Source: Salipiger sp. CCB-MM3
GTDB taxonomy: Bacteria; Pseudomonadota; Alphaproteobacteria; Rhodobacterales; Rhodobacteraceae
DNA: 64,000 bases
Direction of reading: 5' to 3'
Assembly (NCBI RefSeq): GCF_001687105.1
Contig: NZ_CP014596.1
Location: 1,177,001-1,241,000 of the forward strand
In this document: positions 41,011-50,244 of the stretch, piece by piece
Numbering within the stretch: position 1 is the first letter of the stretch
How the letters are laid out: every line of letters begins with the position of its first letter
The notes under the pieces: generated by a model
The model's input: the letters and a program-made list of their open reading frames with translations, nothing else
The model's database searches: none
Told to the model about the DNA's origin: nothing
Translations under genes and position numbers: made by a program

Positions 41011-43290
41011 ATGACCGATACCGCTCAGGAGAGCCTGCGCCAGGCCGCGCTCTTCTACCATGAAAACCCCAAGCCCGGGAAACTCGAGATCCGCGCGACC
41101 AAGCCATTGGCGAACGGTCGCGATCTCAGCCGTGCCTATTCCCCCGGCGTTGCCGAGGCCTGCCTCGAGATCAAGGCGGACCCCGTCAACGCCGCGCGCT
41201 ACACCTCGCGCGGCAACCTCGTCGCGGTGGTGTCGAATGGCACCGCGGTGCTTGGGCTAGGCAATATCGGCCCGCTGGCCTCGAAGCCGGTGATGGAGGG
41301 CAAGGCTGTCCTCTTCAAGAAATTCGCCAATATCGACTGTTTCGATATCGAGCTTGACCAGCCCGATCCAGAGAAGCTGGCCGAGATCGTCTGCGCGCTG
41401 GAGCCGACCTTCGGCGCGATCAACCTTGAAGACATCAAGGCGCCCGACTGTTTCATCGTCGAGAAAATCTGCCGCGAGCGGATGAACATCCCGGTCTTCC
41501 ATGACGACCAGCACGGCACCGCCATCGTGGTCGGTGCCGCCGCGACCAACGCGCTGCATGTGGCCGGCAAATCCTTCGAAGACATCAAGATCGTCTCGAC
41601 CGGCGGCGGCGCTGCGGGCATCGCCTGTCTCAACATGCTGCTGAAGCTTGGCGTGAAGCGCGAGAACATCTGGCTCTGCGATATCCACGGACTGGTCTAT
41701 GAGGGCCGCGAAGAGGATATGAACCCGCATAAGGCGGCCTTTGCCCAGAAGAGCGACAAGCGCACGCTGGACGAGGTGATCGACGGTGCCGACCTGTTCC
41801 TTGGCCTGTCCGGTCCGGGGGTGCTCCAGCCCGAGCACGTGAAGAAAATGTCCTCGCGCCCGATCATCTTTGCGCTGGCCAATCCGACGCCCGAGATCAT
41901 GCCCGATCTCGCCCGCGAAGTGGCGCCCGATGCGATCATCGCCACGGGCCGCAGCGACTTCCCGAACCAGGTCAACAACGTCCTGTGTTTCCCCTTCATC
42001 TTCCGCGGCGCGCTGGACGTCGGCGCGACCGAGATCAACGACGAGATGCAGGTGGCTTGCGTCGAGGGGATCGCGGCGCTGGCCCGCGCGACCACCTCGG
42101 CGGAAGCGGCTGCCGCCTATCATGGCGAGCAACTGACCTTCGGGGCGGATTACCTGATCCCCAAGCCCTTCGATCCGCGCCTGTCGGGTGTCGTGTCGTC
42201 GGCGGTGGCCAAAGCGGCAATGGAAACCGGCGTGGCTGAGCGCCCGGTCGAGGACCTTAAGGCCTATAAGGACAGCCTCAACGCGTCGGTGTTCAAATCG
42301 GCGCTGCTGATGCGCCCGGTCTTCGAGGCGGCGGCCACCGCGGCGCGCAAGATCGTCTTTGCCGAGGGCGAGGACGAGCGGGTGCTGCGCGCGGCGCAGG
42401 CGATCCTCGAGGAAACCACCGAGACGCCGATCCTCATCGGCCGTCCCGAGGTTCTGGAGATGCGCTGCGAGCGGCTTGGCCTGACGGTGCGTCCGGGCAA
42501 GGACTTCCACGTGGTGAACCCCGAGAACGATCCGCGTTACCGGGACTACTGGGAAACCTACCACGGCATCATGGCGCGGCGCGGCGTGACGCCGGATCTG
42601 GCGCGCGCGGTGATGCGCACCAACCTGACCGCCATCGGCGCGGTCATGGTGCATCGTGGCGAGGCCGACAGCATGATCTGCGGCACTTTCGGTGAATACC
42701 GCTGGCACCTGAACTACGTGACGCAAGTGCTTGGCAGCCAGCGCGCGCAGCCGCATGGCGCTCTGTCGATGATGATCCTCGAGGATGGGCCGCTTTTCAT
42801 CTCGGACACGCAGATCTGGATCGAGCCGACGCCCGAACAGATCGCGCTCACCGCCATTGGCGCGGCGCGTCACGTGCGGCGCTTCGGGCTCGAGCCCAAG
42901 GTTGCCCTCTGCTCGCGCTCGCAGTTCGGCAACCATGCCGACGGGTCCGGCCCGCGCATCCGCAAGGCGCTCGAGATCCTCGACAGCGCGCCGCGTGATT
43001 TCGTCTATGAGGGCGAGATGCACGTGGACAGCGCGCTCGATCCGGAGCTGCGCGAGCGTCTGCTGCCCAATGGCCGGATGAAGGGCGCTGCCAACGTGCT
43101 GGTCTTTGCCGAGGCCGACGCCGCCTCGGGCGTGCGCAACATCCTCAAGGTCAAGGCGGGCGGTCTGGAAGTGGGGCCGATTCTCATGGGCATGGGCAAC
43201 CGCGCCCATATCGTGACCCCGTCGATCACCTCGCGCGGGCTGCTGAACATGGCGGCGATTGCCGGTACGCCGGTGGCGCACTACGGCTAA
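41011..43290 (+). CDS. maeB: NADP-dependent malic enzyme with C-terminal phosphotransacetylase domain
   Basis: ATG 41011 follows GGGAGG and gives 759 residues, the standard size of MaeB. Residues about 1-430 form the malic enzyme ('[21 protein letters not shown]', '[36 protein letters not shown]', '[15 protein letters not shown]', '[10 protein letters not shown]'). The remainder is a PTA_PTB-like domain ('[17 protein letters not shown]', '[17 protein letters not shown]'). It decarboxylates malate to pyruvate. The second domain is regulatory, binding acetyl-CoA, and is not a working transacetylase in known examples. This supports gluconeogenic growth and acetyl-CoA supply, which suits the prpE gene nearby. 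Confidence 0.95.
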   Translation: MTDTAQESLRQAALFYHENPKPGKLEIRATKPLANGRDLSRAYSPGVAEACLEIKADPVNAARYTSRGNLVAVVSNGTAVLGLGNIGPLASKPVMEGKAVLFKKFANIDCFDIELDQPDPEKLAEIVCALEPTFGAINLEDIKAPDCFIVEKICRERMNIPVFHDDQHGTAIVVGAAATNALHVAGKSFEDIKIVSTGGGAAGIACLNMLLKLGVKRENIWLCDIHGLVYEGREEDMNPHKAAFAQKSDKRTLDEVIDGADLFLGLSGPGVLQPEHVKKMSSRPIIFALANPTPEIMPDLAREVAPDAIIATGRSDFPNQVNNVLCFPFIFRGALDVGATEINDEMQVACVEGIAALARATTSAEAAAAYHGEQLTFGADYLIPKPFDPRLSGVVSSAVAKAAMETGVAERPVEDLKAYKDSLNASVFKSALLMRPVFEAAATAARKIVFAEGEDERVLRAAQAILEETTETPILIGRPEVLEMRCERLGLTVRPGKDFHVVNPENDPRYRDYWETYHGIMARRGVTPDLARAVMRTNLTAIGAVMVHRGEADSMICGTFGEYRWHLNYVTQVLGSQRAQPHGALSMMILEDGPLFISDTQIWIEPTPEQIALTAIGAARHVRRFGLEPKVALCSRSQFGNHADGSGPRIRKALEILDSAPRDFVYEGEMHVDSALDPELRERLLPNGRMKGAANVLVFAEADAASGVRNILKVKAGGLEVGPILMGMGNRAHIVTPSITSRGLLNMAAIAGTPVAHYG

Positions 43291-43314
43291 AGCGCTCTTG
43301 AAGTAAAACGCTGC

Positions 43315-43343
43315 GGCGGCGCGGGGAGTGGACCCGCGCCGCC
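43315..43343. terminator. bidirectional GC hairpin between convergent genes
   Basis: GGCGGCGCGGG (43315-43325) and CCCGCGCCGCC (43333-43343) form a perfect 11-bp stem between maeB and the convergent Hint gene. There is no T tract, so efficiency is uncertain. Confidence 0.6.
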
Positions 43344-43353
43344 ACAGGCCGGC

Positions 43354-44325
43354 TCAGCGTATCCCCTGACTGGCCATCAGACGGGCTTCGAAACCGCGCA
43401 GCACAGGTGCCGCGGGTGGCCCGTCTCCCTTGTCCTTCATCTCTGCCAGATCAAATTCTCCGAACGCCGCGCGTCCGGCACCCTCGCGCGCGACCTGACC
43501 GGGGTGCAGGCTCTCGGCGGCCATGCCGTTCGCGCGCAGTACCGCATGGCGCTCGCAGAGCACGTGGTAATAGGTGATCGTCTCGACGCTGGCATCAATG
43601 CTGATGCGATCCCCGTCGGCGAGGCGCACGACCGGCGCGAGGCAGGAATTTTCGCCGAAATACAATTCGTTGAGCGCGGATTTCACCAGCACCCGATGCT
43701 GCTGCGACAGCCATGTGTCGCGGTAGGGATGATTGCGCCCGAAGGCATGCGCGGCCACCCTGACAGGCCGCCATTTGCGATAGGCGGGGCGGTTCGGGAT
43801 GCGCAGTTCCAGTCGCCCGATCCACTTTATTTCATGGAGTTTCCCGTCAATATCCTTGGCCATATCTCCACGCCTTAAGGTCTCTATTCTCCGGTCCCCA
43901 AAGGAGGTCAGAATATGTGTGCCTTGGGCGAAGCAAAGCGGGGTAAAAACCTGGTATGGTGAGGTGTCGATATCAACGACCACCGCGACCGCGCTGAGCA
44001 GGTTTGGCCCCCCGGCGGGGTAGTGAAAATAGATTTGCCCAGCAGCTTCGAAGGCGACGACATCGACGGATGTGCCAAGCGGCACCGTGACCCCACCGAC
44101 GTCAACACCTGGCGTTGCCGTTCCGCTGCCAATGTAGGTTACAGGATCGCCATTAAACAACGCTGTACCGTCGTCAGTTGATCCTAAAAGCCCATCATCG
44201 TCGATGAGCGTGCCGCTCGTCTCCGACCCGAAATCGCCCAGAACGATGGTCTGTTGCGATGCCAGAAGCTGCGTTGTCAGCAAAGCCCCATCATACGGGG
44301 TTACCGTTATATCACTCGATGCCAT
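43354..44325 (-). CDS. Hint domain-containing protein
   Basis: The 323-residue protein has an N-terminal region of about 135 residues rich in Gly/Asp/Thr (beta-rich, no signal peptide), then a Hint (hedgehog/intein) domain starting at 'LCFAQGTHILTSFGDRRIETLRRGDMAKDIDGKLHEIKWIGR'. The later elements 'HAFGRNHPYRDTWLSQQHRVLV' and 'YYHVLCERHAVLRANGMAAESLHPG' complete it. The C-terminal helix 'PVLRGFEARLMASQG' is typical of the alphaproteobacterial subgroup. Hint domains can self-cleave or form thioesters at the first Cys; here no target sequence is known. The N-terminus hints at secretion by a type I route. Function unknown. Confidence 0.8.
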   Translation of the reverse strand: MASSDITVTPYDGALLTTQLLASQQTIVLGDFGSETSGTLIDDDGLLGSTDDGTALFNGDPVTYIGSGTATPGVDVGGVTVPLGTSVDVVAFEAAGQIYFHYPAGGPNLLSAVAVVVDIDTSPYQVFTPLCFAQGTHILTSFGDRRIETLRRGDMAKDIDGKLHEIKWIGRLELRIPNRPAYRKWRPVRVAAHAFGRNHPYRDTWLSQQHRVLVKSALNELYFGENSCLAPVVRLADGDRISIDASVETITYYHVLCERHAVLRANGMAAESLHPGQVAREGAGRAAFGEFDLAEMKDKGDGPPAAPVLRGFEARLMASQGIR

Positions 44326-44577
44326 GACGTTTACTCGATATATTTATTTAATTTTTATCGTCGTCTTGGGCAATTGTTCGACACGTGAGCAAAAGTAATG
44401 CTCGCGATAGAATCTGCCTCCTCTTATTAAAAATGCTGGGCTCAATATTAATTTATGTAAATAGATTCTGAAAAATAAACTTCCGAAATGTATGATATAT
44501 GTGCTTACCCCTATCCAATCGGGTAGGCGATATGTCACAAGACATTACCTATCCAAATTGGTATGGTAGTTAGCTGA
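44326..44577. other. AT-rich gene-free region between the Hint gene and the prpE promoter
   Basis: This part of the 437-base gap is visibly AT-rich compared with the GC-rich genes around it. Only short ORFs without coding character occur. It probably contains the divergent promoter of the Hint gene and may mark acquired DNA. Confidence 0.5.
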
Positions 44578-44682
44578 TTTGCAAGAATCGCGATGTTTCG
44601 CAGGACTCATTTGCAGAGTTCGCAATTTGCAAAGTATTCTGGGGCTGATTTCGCAAAAATCCGCAAATTCTTGCGATATACT
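44578..44682 (+). promoter_or_regulatory. prpE control region with TTTGCAAA-type sites
   Basis: A perfect palindrome TTTGCAAA lies at 44626-44633. Related units surround it: TTTGCAAG (44578-44585), TTTCGCAG (44596-44603), TTTGCAGA (44610-44617), TTCGCAA (44619-44625), TTTCGCAAA (44649-44657), CCGCAAAT (44661-44668) and TTGCGA (44671-44676). TATACT at 44677-44682 is a plausible -10 element. TTTGCAAA motifs are known targets of PccR/RamB-type short-chain acyl-CoA regulators in Rhodobacter, which control propionyl-CoA genes. Here the target is prpE, so such regulation is likely but inferred. Confidence 0.6.
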
Positions 44683-44762
44683 GTCCCTGTGCGCGGTAAC
44701 AGGCTTGCCGGGGCGCAGGGCGGGGCCGTATCAGAATCGGCATCGACGTGAGGAGGAGCACG

Positions 44763-46661
44763 ATGGGCTACAAGGACGTGTACGACAGCTGGATGCAGGA
44801 CCCCGAGCAGTTCTGGATGCAGGCAGCCGAGGCGATCGACTGGGACAAGGCCCCGTCGAAGGCGCTCTTCGATAAAGGAGAGGGCCTCTTTGAATGGTTC
44901 GCCGACGGGATGACCAACACCTGTTGGAATGCCGTGGACCGTCACGTCGAGAATGGACGCGGCGAGCAGGTGGCCGTCATCTGGGACAGCCCGATCACCC
45001 ACACCAAGCGCGAGATCACCTATGTGGAGCTGCGCAACCGCGTGGCCACGCTGGCAGGCGCGCTGCGCGCCAAAGGCGTCGAGAAGGGCGATCGGGTGAT
45101 CCTCTATATGCCGATGATCCCCGAAGCGCTGGAGGCGATGCTCGCCTGCGCCCGCCTTGGCGCGATCCATTCGGTGGTCTTTGGGGGCTTTGCCGCCCAT
45201 GAACTGGCGGTGCGCATCGACGACGCCAAGCCCAAATGCATCATCGCCGCCTCCTGCGGGCTCGAGCCGGGCCGCACCGTGCACTACAAGCCGCTGCTCG
45301 ACGGGGCGATTGATCAGGCGACCCACAAGCCGGACTTCTGCGTCATCTTCCAGCGCGAGCAGGAAGTGGCGACGCTGATCGAAGGGCGGGATGTGAACTG
45401 GCACGGCTTCCAATACGGAGTGGAGCCCGCCGAATGTGTGCCGGTCGAGGGCAACCACCCGGCCTATATCCTCTACACCTCCGGCACCACCGGCCAGCCC
45501 AAGGGCGTGGTGCGCCACACCGGCGGCCATCTGGTGGCGCTGAACTGGACGATGAAGAACATCTACAACGTCGAGCCGGGGGACCGTTTCTGGGCCGCGT
45601 CGGACGTGGGGTGGGTCGTTGGCCACAGCTACATCTGCTATGGCCCGCTGATCCACGGCAACACCACCATCGTCTTTGAGGGCAAACCCATCGGCACCCC
45701 CGACGCGGGCACATTCTGGCGGGTCATCTCTGAGCATAAGGTGAAAAGCTTCTTCACCGCGCCCACCGCTTTCCGCGCTGTGAAGCGAGAGGATCCCAAG
45801 GGCGAATTCGTCAAGAAATATGATCTCAGCTGCCTGCAGGCGGTCTACCTCGCCGGAGAGCGCGCCGATCCCGACACGATCAAATGGGCGCAGGATCAGC
45901 TGAAAGTCCCGGTGATCGACCATTGGTGGCAGACAGAAACCGGCTTTGCCATCGCGGCCAACCCGCTGGGGATCGAGGAGATGCCGGTGAAGCTTGGCTC
46001 GCCTTCAGTGCCGATGCCGGGCTACGACGTGCGTATTCTCGACGAGGGCGGCCACGAGGTGAAGGACGGCGAGCTTGGCGCCATCGCCATCAAGCTGCCG
46101 CTGCCGCCGGGCACGCTGCCGACGCTGTGGAATGCCGAGGCGCGGTTCAAGTCCGCCTATCTCACCCATTTCCCCGGCTATTACGAGACCGGCGACGCGG
46201 GCATGAAGGATGAGGACGGCTATCTCTACATCATGTCGCGCACCGATGACGTGATCAACGTCGCGGGGCACCGCCTGTCGACCGGCGCGATGGAGGAGGT
46301 GCTGGCCAGCCACCCGGATGTGGCCGAATGCGCGGTGATCGGGGTGAGCGATCCGCTCAAGGGTCAGCTGCCCATGGGCTTTTTGTGCCTCAACGCTGGC
46401 TGTGATCGGGCGCATGACGAGGTGGTCAAGGAAGCGGTGAAGCTGGTGCGCGATCAGATCGGGCCGGTCGCGGCATTCAAGCTCTGCACCGTGGTGGATC
46501 GCCTGCCCAAGACCCGCTCGGGCAAGATACTGCGTGCGACAATGGTCAAGATCGCCGATGGGGATGACTTCAAGACGCCCGCGACGATCGACGATCCGGC
46601 GATCCTTGGCGAGATCCGCGACGCGGTGACGCCCATGGGATACGCCAAAGAACCCGCCTGA
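44763..46661 (+). CDS. prpE: propionyl-CoA synthetase (propionate-CoA ligase)
   Basis: GAGGAG precedes ATG 44763, which gives 632 residues (an in-frame ATG lies 15 bases upstream). The ANL motifs are present: 'YILYTSGTTGQPKGVVRHTGG' for ATP, 'DHWWQTETGFAI' and 'YETGDAGMKDEDGYLYIMSRTDDVINVAGHRLSTGAMEE'. The C-terminal 'LPKTRSGKILRATM' has the Lys that is acetylated in this family. The N-terminus 'YDSWMQDPEQFWMQAAEAIDWDKAPSKAL' follows the PrpE pattern more than acetyl-CoA synthetase. It activates propionate to propionyl-CoA. The TTTGCAAA cluster upstream agrees with propionate control. Confidence 0.88.
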   Translation: MGYKDVYDSWMQDPEQFWMQAAEAIDWDKAPSKALFDKGEGLFEWFADGMTNTCWNAVDRHVENGRGEQVAVIWDSPITHTKREITYVELRNRVATLAGALRAKGVEKGDRVILYMPMIPEALEAMLACARLGAIHSVVFGGFAAHELAVRIDDAKPKCIIAASCGLEPGRTVHYKPLLDGAIDQATHKPDFCVIFQREQEVATLIEGRDVNWHGFQYGVEPAECVPVEGNHPAYILYTSGTTGQPKGVVRHTGGHLVALNWTMKNIYNVEPGDRFWAASDVGWVVGHSYICYGPLIHGNTTIVFEGKPIGTPDAGTFWRVISEHKVKSFFTAPTAFRAVKREDPKGEFVKKYDLSCLQAVYLAGERADPDTIKWAQDQLKVPVIDHWWQTETGFAIAANPLGIEEMPVKLGSPSVPMPGYDVRILDEGGHEVKDGELGAIAIKLPLPPGTLPTLWNAEARFKSAYLTHFPGYYETGDAGMKDEDGYLYIMSRTDDVINVAGHRLSTGAMEEVLASHPDVAECAVIGVSDPLKGQLPMGFLCLNAGCDRAHDEVVKEAVKLVRDQIGPVAAFKLCTVVDRLPKTRSGKILRATMVKIADGDDFKTPATIDDPAILGEIRDAVTPMGYAKEPA

Positions 46662-46683
46662 GACGTTTCGCACTCTCGGCGGA

Positions 46684-46721
46684 CGGCGCGCCCGGCTTGG
46701 GAGGGCTGGGCGCGCCGTTTT
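46684..46721 (+). terminator. prpE terminator
   Basis: CGGCGCGCCC (46684-46693) pairs perfectly with GGGCGCGCCG (46708-46717), and TTTT follows, 22 bases after the prpE stop. The convergent DUF4396 gene may use the same stem from the other side. Confidence 0.82.
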
Positions 46722-46747
46722 AAGTCCGTATTAAGTCTGCGGGCCGG

Positions 46748-47461
46748 TCAGCCGTGGCTCATCGCGTGCTCATGACCGTGGCTGTGCGCGTCTTCATGGT
46801 CGTGACCATGGCCGTGATCGGTCATTCGCGGATCCATCATCCCCTCTTTTACGCCGACTTTCAGCAGCAGCAGGTTCACCGGATAGGCGGCGAAGAGGCC
46901 GCAGCTCAGCGAGACGATGATCGACGACCAGAAGATCACATCGCCCATCCCGGCACTGCCGGCGAGCGCGAGGTCGACGCCGATCGCGACAATCTCCATC
47001 ACCGCGATCGAGGGGGTTTCGGCGATGAAGGTGTCCTTCAGCGCCTTGGGCACCGGCATGCCGTCCTGAACCAGCGGGCCGAAGGTCAGCAGGAAGCCGA
47101 TGACATAGGCAAAGAGAAAGGTGATCGCGGCGGTGCCGTAATTGCCGAGGCTCAGCAGCCCGACGGCAATCGTCACGCCGATGATCTCGCCCAAACCACA
47201 CCCGGAATAGCAATGCGCCACCGAGCGAAAGCCCCGGCGCCAGATGCTGTCACGGGCGATCTCTTTGCGGCCGCAGGTCCAATAGACCGCAAGCCCGATG
47301 GGGCCGGAGTAGAGCACGGTCAGAACCCAGACGAGTTTCATCAGGCTCATCAGGTGGCTGTTGTTGCGCGCGAGGTCGCGGATCAAGACGATCTGCGCGG
47401 GGATCATGAGGGCAGCCCAAGCGGCGAGGAACCAGGGCGACGAGAATATGTCGGTCAGCAT
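46748..47461 (-). CDS. DUF4396 membrane protein with histidine-rich tail
   Basis: The 237-residue protein has about six helices ('LAAWAALMIPAQIVLIRDL', 'LVWVLTVLYSGPIGLAVYWTCG', 'GEIIGVTIAVGLLSLGNYGTAAITFLFAYVIGFLLTFG', 'VMEIVAIGVDLALAG', 'VIFWSSIIVSLSCGLFAAYPVNLLLL'). A conserved 'HCYSGCGLGE' motif follows the second helix and the tail 'DHGHGHDHEDAHSHGHEHAMSHG' holds nine His. The pattern fits DUF4396, whose function is unknown. The Cys/His sets suggest binding of a transition metal and possibly its transport. It is convergent with prpE and next to the GlxA-type regulator on the same strand. Confidence 0.78.
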   Translation of the reverse strand: MLTDIFSSPWFLAAWAALMIPAQIVLIRDLARNNSHLMSLMKLVWVLTVLYSGPIGLAVYWTCGRKEIARDSIWRRGFRSVAHCYSGCGLGEIIGVTIAVGLLSLGNYGTAAITFLFAYVIGFLLTFGPLVQDGMPVPKALKDTFIAETPSIAVMEIVAIGVDLALAGSAGMGDVIFWSSIIVSLSCGLFAAYPVNLLLLKVGVKEGMMDPRMTDHGHGHDHEDAHSHGHEHAMSHG

Positions 47462-47541
47462 GAGAGGTCTCCTTGCTGGTCCAACACGCTGCGCCGCGGC
47501 AATGTTCCGCGTCGCGTGCGGGTTCCCGCCCAGTCTTCCGC

Positions 47542-48591
47542 TCAGTCCGGACCCGGCAAAAGTACGCCGACCGCCATCTGATCCTCGGCCCCGCCGCTTT
47601 GTGCCTTGCGGTATTCGGCGGGGGTCACGCCGCGCTCGGCCTTCAGCGTGCGCGACAGATGCGGCCCGTCGCAGAACCCGCAGGCCAGCGCCACCTCGGT
47701 CACCGAGGCGTCGGTGGTGCGCAACCGGTTCAGCGCCCGTTCCAGCCGCAACTCGAGATAGGCCTTCAGCGGCGTTTGCTTGAGGTCCGCGAGAAAGCGC
47801 CGCTCGAGCGTGCGGCGCCCCACGCCCAGATCCCGCGCCAGTTCGTCGATGGATTTCGGCATTTCGAGGTGCTGCTGCATCCGCAGCACCGCGCGTTTGA
47901 CCAACTCGTCACTGGCGCGGCGGGTGAGGGCTTGGCCCGGCTGCGCCTTCTCGCCGCTCATCGCGTCGTCGATCATCATGATGTTGAGGCTTTTGATCGC
48001 CGCCGACTGGCCGATGTGGCGCTGCACCAGAAAGGCCGCCAGATGCGCCGCGCCATGGCCGCCCGAGCAGGTCAGCCGGTCGCGGTCGACGACGAAGATC
48101 TGGTCCGACACAGGTGTCTCGGCTTCGAAACGGTCGATGAAATCCTGATGGTGGAACCAGCTGACGCAGCAGCGGTAACCGTCGAGCAGATGCAATTGGT
48201 GCAGGATGAAGACCCCGGTGCACAGACCCACGATCGGGACACCGGCAGCCGCCTGTCGCCGCAGGAAGGCCAGTTCGGCGGGGTTGAGCGCGGCCTCATC
48301 GCTGATCAGCCCGCCGACCACCACAAGGTAATCATAGCTCTCGGCGCTGCGCAGGCGGGTCTCGGGCTGTACCCGGACACCACAGCTTGAGCGGATCGGC
48401 TCGAGCGTGTCCGACAGCACCGTCCAGTCGCAGAGGATGGGCCGCGAATGATCCGCCTCGTCGGCGGCGAGGCGCAGCACATCGACGAAATTGGCAAAGG
48501 CCGACAGGGTGAACTTGTCGGCAAGGAGGAATGCGACACGCAGGCGTTTCTGTGAGCGGCTCGGGGCAGGAGGCATGGCGGGAATCTTCAC
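47542..48591 (-). CDS. GlxA family AraC-type regulator (GbdR-like)
   Basis: The 349-residue protein has an N-terminal DJ-1/PfpI-like domain ('RVAFLLADKFTLSAFANFVDVLRLAADEA', 'VVVGGLISDEAALNPAELAFLRRQAAAGVPIVGLCTGVFIL') and a C-terminal AraC helix-turn-helix pair ('SIDELARDLGVGRRTLERRF...TEVALACGFCDGPHLSRTLKAERGVTPAEYR'). GbdR, ArgR and related members sense glycine betaine/dimethylglycine or arginine. It is divergent from the sarcosine oxidase operon, so GbdR-type control of sarcosine and one-carbon genes is the best guess. Confidence 0.88.
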   Translation of the reverse strand: MKIPAMPPAPSRSQKRLRVAFLLADKFTLSAFANFVDVLRLAADEADHSRPILCDWTVLSDTLEPIRSSCGVRVQPETRLRSAESYDYLVVVGGLISDEAALNPAELAFLRRQAAAGVPIVGLCTGVFILHQLHLLDGYRCCVSWFHHQDFIDRFEAETPVSDQIFVVDRDRLTCSGGHGAAHLAAFLVQRHIGQSAAIKSLNIMMIDDAMSGEKAQPGQALTRRASDELVKRAVLRMQQHLEMPKSIDELARDLGVGRRTLERRFLADLKQTPLKAYLELRLERALNRLRTTDASVTEVALACGFCDGPHLSRTLKAERGVTPAEYRKAQSGGAEDQMAVGVLLPGPD

Positions 48592-48649
48592 GGTTTGGCG
48601 GAATCTTACATGAGTGTGAAGCGGTGGGGAAGAGGGTGACGCACTGCTC

Positions 48650-48850
48650 CGCCCGGAATCAAGGCGAAGCCGCCGGGCGAGCGATCGTTCATCGTGGCGC
48701 TATCGGTCCAAGCGCGATGGACAACGCCGTCCCGGCGGGCTGGCGCTTTGGCATGGTTCCGCGAGGCAAAGAGTTCACTCGGACGTGGCGCGGATAAAGC
48801 TCTCGGATCAATCGTTGCGGCGCCACCCCACGGGCCGGCGCTCGCCCGGC
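48650..48850. repeat. dispersed repeat, copy B
   Basis: It shares with copy A the first block around CCCGGAATCAAGGCGAAGCC, the central CGTCCCGGCGGGCTGGCGCT, GGATAAAGC and the end block CACGGGCC...GCGCTCGCCCGG. It differs by a segment of about 40 bases inserted at 48690-48728 in place of the outer arm, which reduces the matched inverted ends to CCGGGCGAGCG/CGCTCGCCCGG. It occupies the divergent region between the GlxA-type gene and soxB. The remaining 129 bases to soxB presumably hold the operon promoter. Confidence 0.7.
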
Positions 48851-48979
48851 TACCTTGGACTCATCAGAAAATTCACGCCTGACGCTCCAGTTCATTTCTG
48901 CTGGCGCAATTCTTCACGTGTAGGCCGGAATGATCCTCTAGCACTTTTGCCAGCACACTCACTCCAGCGGGGGCCGCCC

Positions 48980-50233
48980 ATGACTCGCTTCAACGCCTTC
49001 ACCCTCCTCAAGAATGCCGTCACCGGTCACAAGGACTGGACCGAGCAATGGCCCGACAGCCAGCCGAAAGCCGAATATGACGTGGTCATCGTCGGCGCGG
49101 GCGGTCACGGTCTCGGCGCGGCCTATTACCTTGCCACCCAGCATGGCATCACCAATATCGCGGTGATCGACAAGGGCTGGCTCGGCGGCGGCAACACCGG
49201 GCGCAACACCACGATCATCCGCTCGAACTACCTCTACGACGAGAGCGCGCGGCTTTTCGATCACTCGGTGGACCTGTGGCAGAACCTTTCGCAGGAACTG
49301 AACTACAACGTCATGTACTCCAACCGTGGCTGCCTGATGCTGGCGCACAACGTGCACGACGTGCAGAGCTTCAAGCGCCACGTCCACGCCAACCGTCTCA
49401 ATGGCGTCGACAACCGCTGGCTCACCCCCGAAGAGTGCAAGGAATACTGCCCGCCGATCAACATCTCCAAGGACGCCCGCTATCCCGTCATGGGCGGCGC
49501 GCTGCAGGAGCGCGCGGGCACCGCGCGGCACGATGCGGTGGCTTGGGGCTATGCCCGCGGCGCGGCGGCGCGCGGCGTCGACATCATCCAGAACTGCGCG
49601 GTGACGGCCATCCGCCGCAATGCCGATGGCTCCGTCGCGGGGGTTGAGACGGCGAAGGGCTTCATCAAGGCGGGGAAGGTCGCCGTCTCGGCCTCGGGGC
49701 ACAACACGCAGGTCATGGCGACCGCCGATGTGCGCCTGCCGCTGGAGAGCATGCCGCTGCAGGCGTTGGTTTCCGAGCCGGTGAAGCCGATCTTCCCCTG
49801 CGTGGTCATGTCCAATGCCGTGCACGCCTATTGCAGCCAGTCCGACAAGGGCGAGCTGGTGATCGGCTCGGGCACCGACCAATATGTCAGCTATAGCCAG
49901 CGCGGCGGGCTGCCGCTGATCGAGCATACCATCGCGGCGATCTCCGAGGTCTTCCCGATCTTCAACCGCATGCGGATGCTGCGCAAATGGGCGGGGATCA
50001 CCGACAACACCCCGGACCGCTCGCCGATCATCGGCAAGACCCCGGTGAAGAACCTCTACGTCAACTGCGGCTGGGGCACCGGCGGTTTCAAAGCCACGCC
50101 GGGCTCGGCCCATGTCTTTGCCTGGACCATCGCCAAGGACGAGCCGCATCCGATCAACGCGCCGTTCTCGCTCGACCGCTTCCGCACCGGGCGCCTGATC
50201 GACGAAGCCGCCGCCGCGGCAGTAGCTCACTAA
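48980..50233 (+). CDS. soxB: sarcosine oxidase subunit beta
   Basis: ATG 48980 gives the normal start MTRFNAFTLLKNAVTGHKDWTEQWPD (417 residues). The FAD fold is 'YDVVIVGAGGHGLGAAYYLATQHGITNIAVIDKGWLGGGNTGRN' (residues about 33-75). His184 in 'AGTARHDAVAWGYA' is likely the residue carrying the covalent FMN of heterotetrameric sarcosine oxidase. The C-terminus has 'RSPIIGKTPVKNLYVNCGWGTGGFKATPGS'. It oxidises sarcosine to glycine. It is the first gene of soxBDAG-glyA-purU, 11 bases before soxD. Confidence 0.95.
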   Translation: MTRFNAFTLLKNAVTGHKDWTEQWPDSQPKAEYDVVIVGAGGHGLGAAYYLATQHGITNIAVIDKGWLGGGNTGRNTTIIRSNYLYDESARLFDHSVDLWQNLSQELNYNVMYSNRGCLMLAHNVHDVQSFKRHVHANRLNGVDNRWLTPEECKEYCPPINISKDARYPVMGGALQERAGTARHDAVAWGYARGAAARGVDIIQNCAVTAIRRNADGSVAGVETAKGFIKAGKVAVSASGHNTQVMATADVRLPLESMPLQALVSEPVKPIFPCVVMSNAVHAYCSQSDKGELVIGSGTDQYVSYSQRGGLPLIEHTIAAISEVFPIFNRMRMLRKWAGITDNTPDRSPIIGKTPVKNLYVNCGWGTGGFKATPGSAHVFAWTIAKDEPHPINAPFSLDRFRTGRLIDEAAAAAVAH

Positions 50234-50244
50234 GGACGACGACC

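Noticed and set aside
44344..44538. A 64-codon reverse ORF in the AT-rich gap
   Set aside because: It has no ribosome-binding site, no recognisable domain, and lies where AT-rich sequence gives chance frames.
48899..48955. TGCTGGC/GCCAGCA inverted pair before soxB as a GbdR site
   Set aside because: The arms are 43 bases apart and do not match a regulator consensus I can state with confidence.
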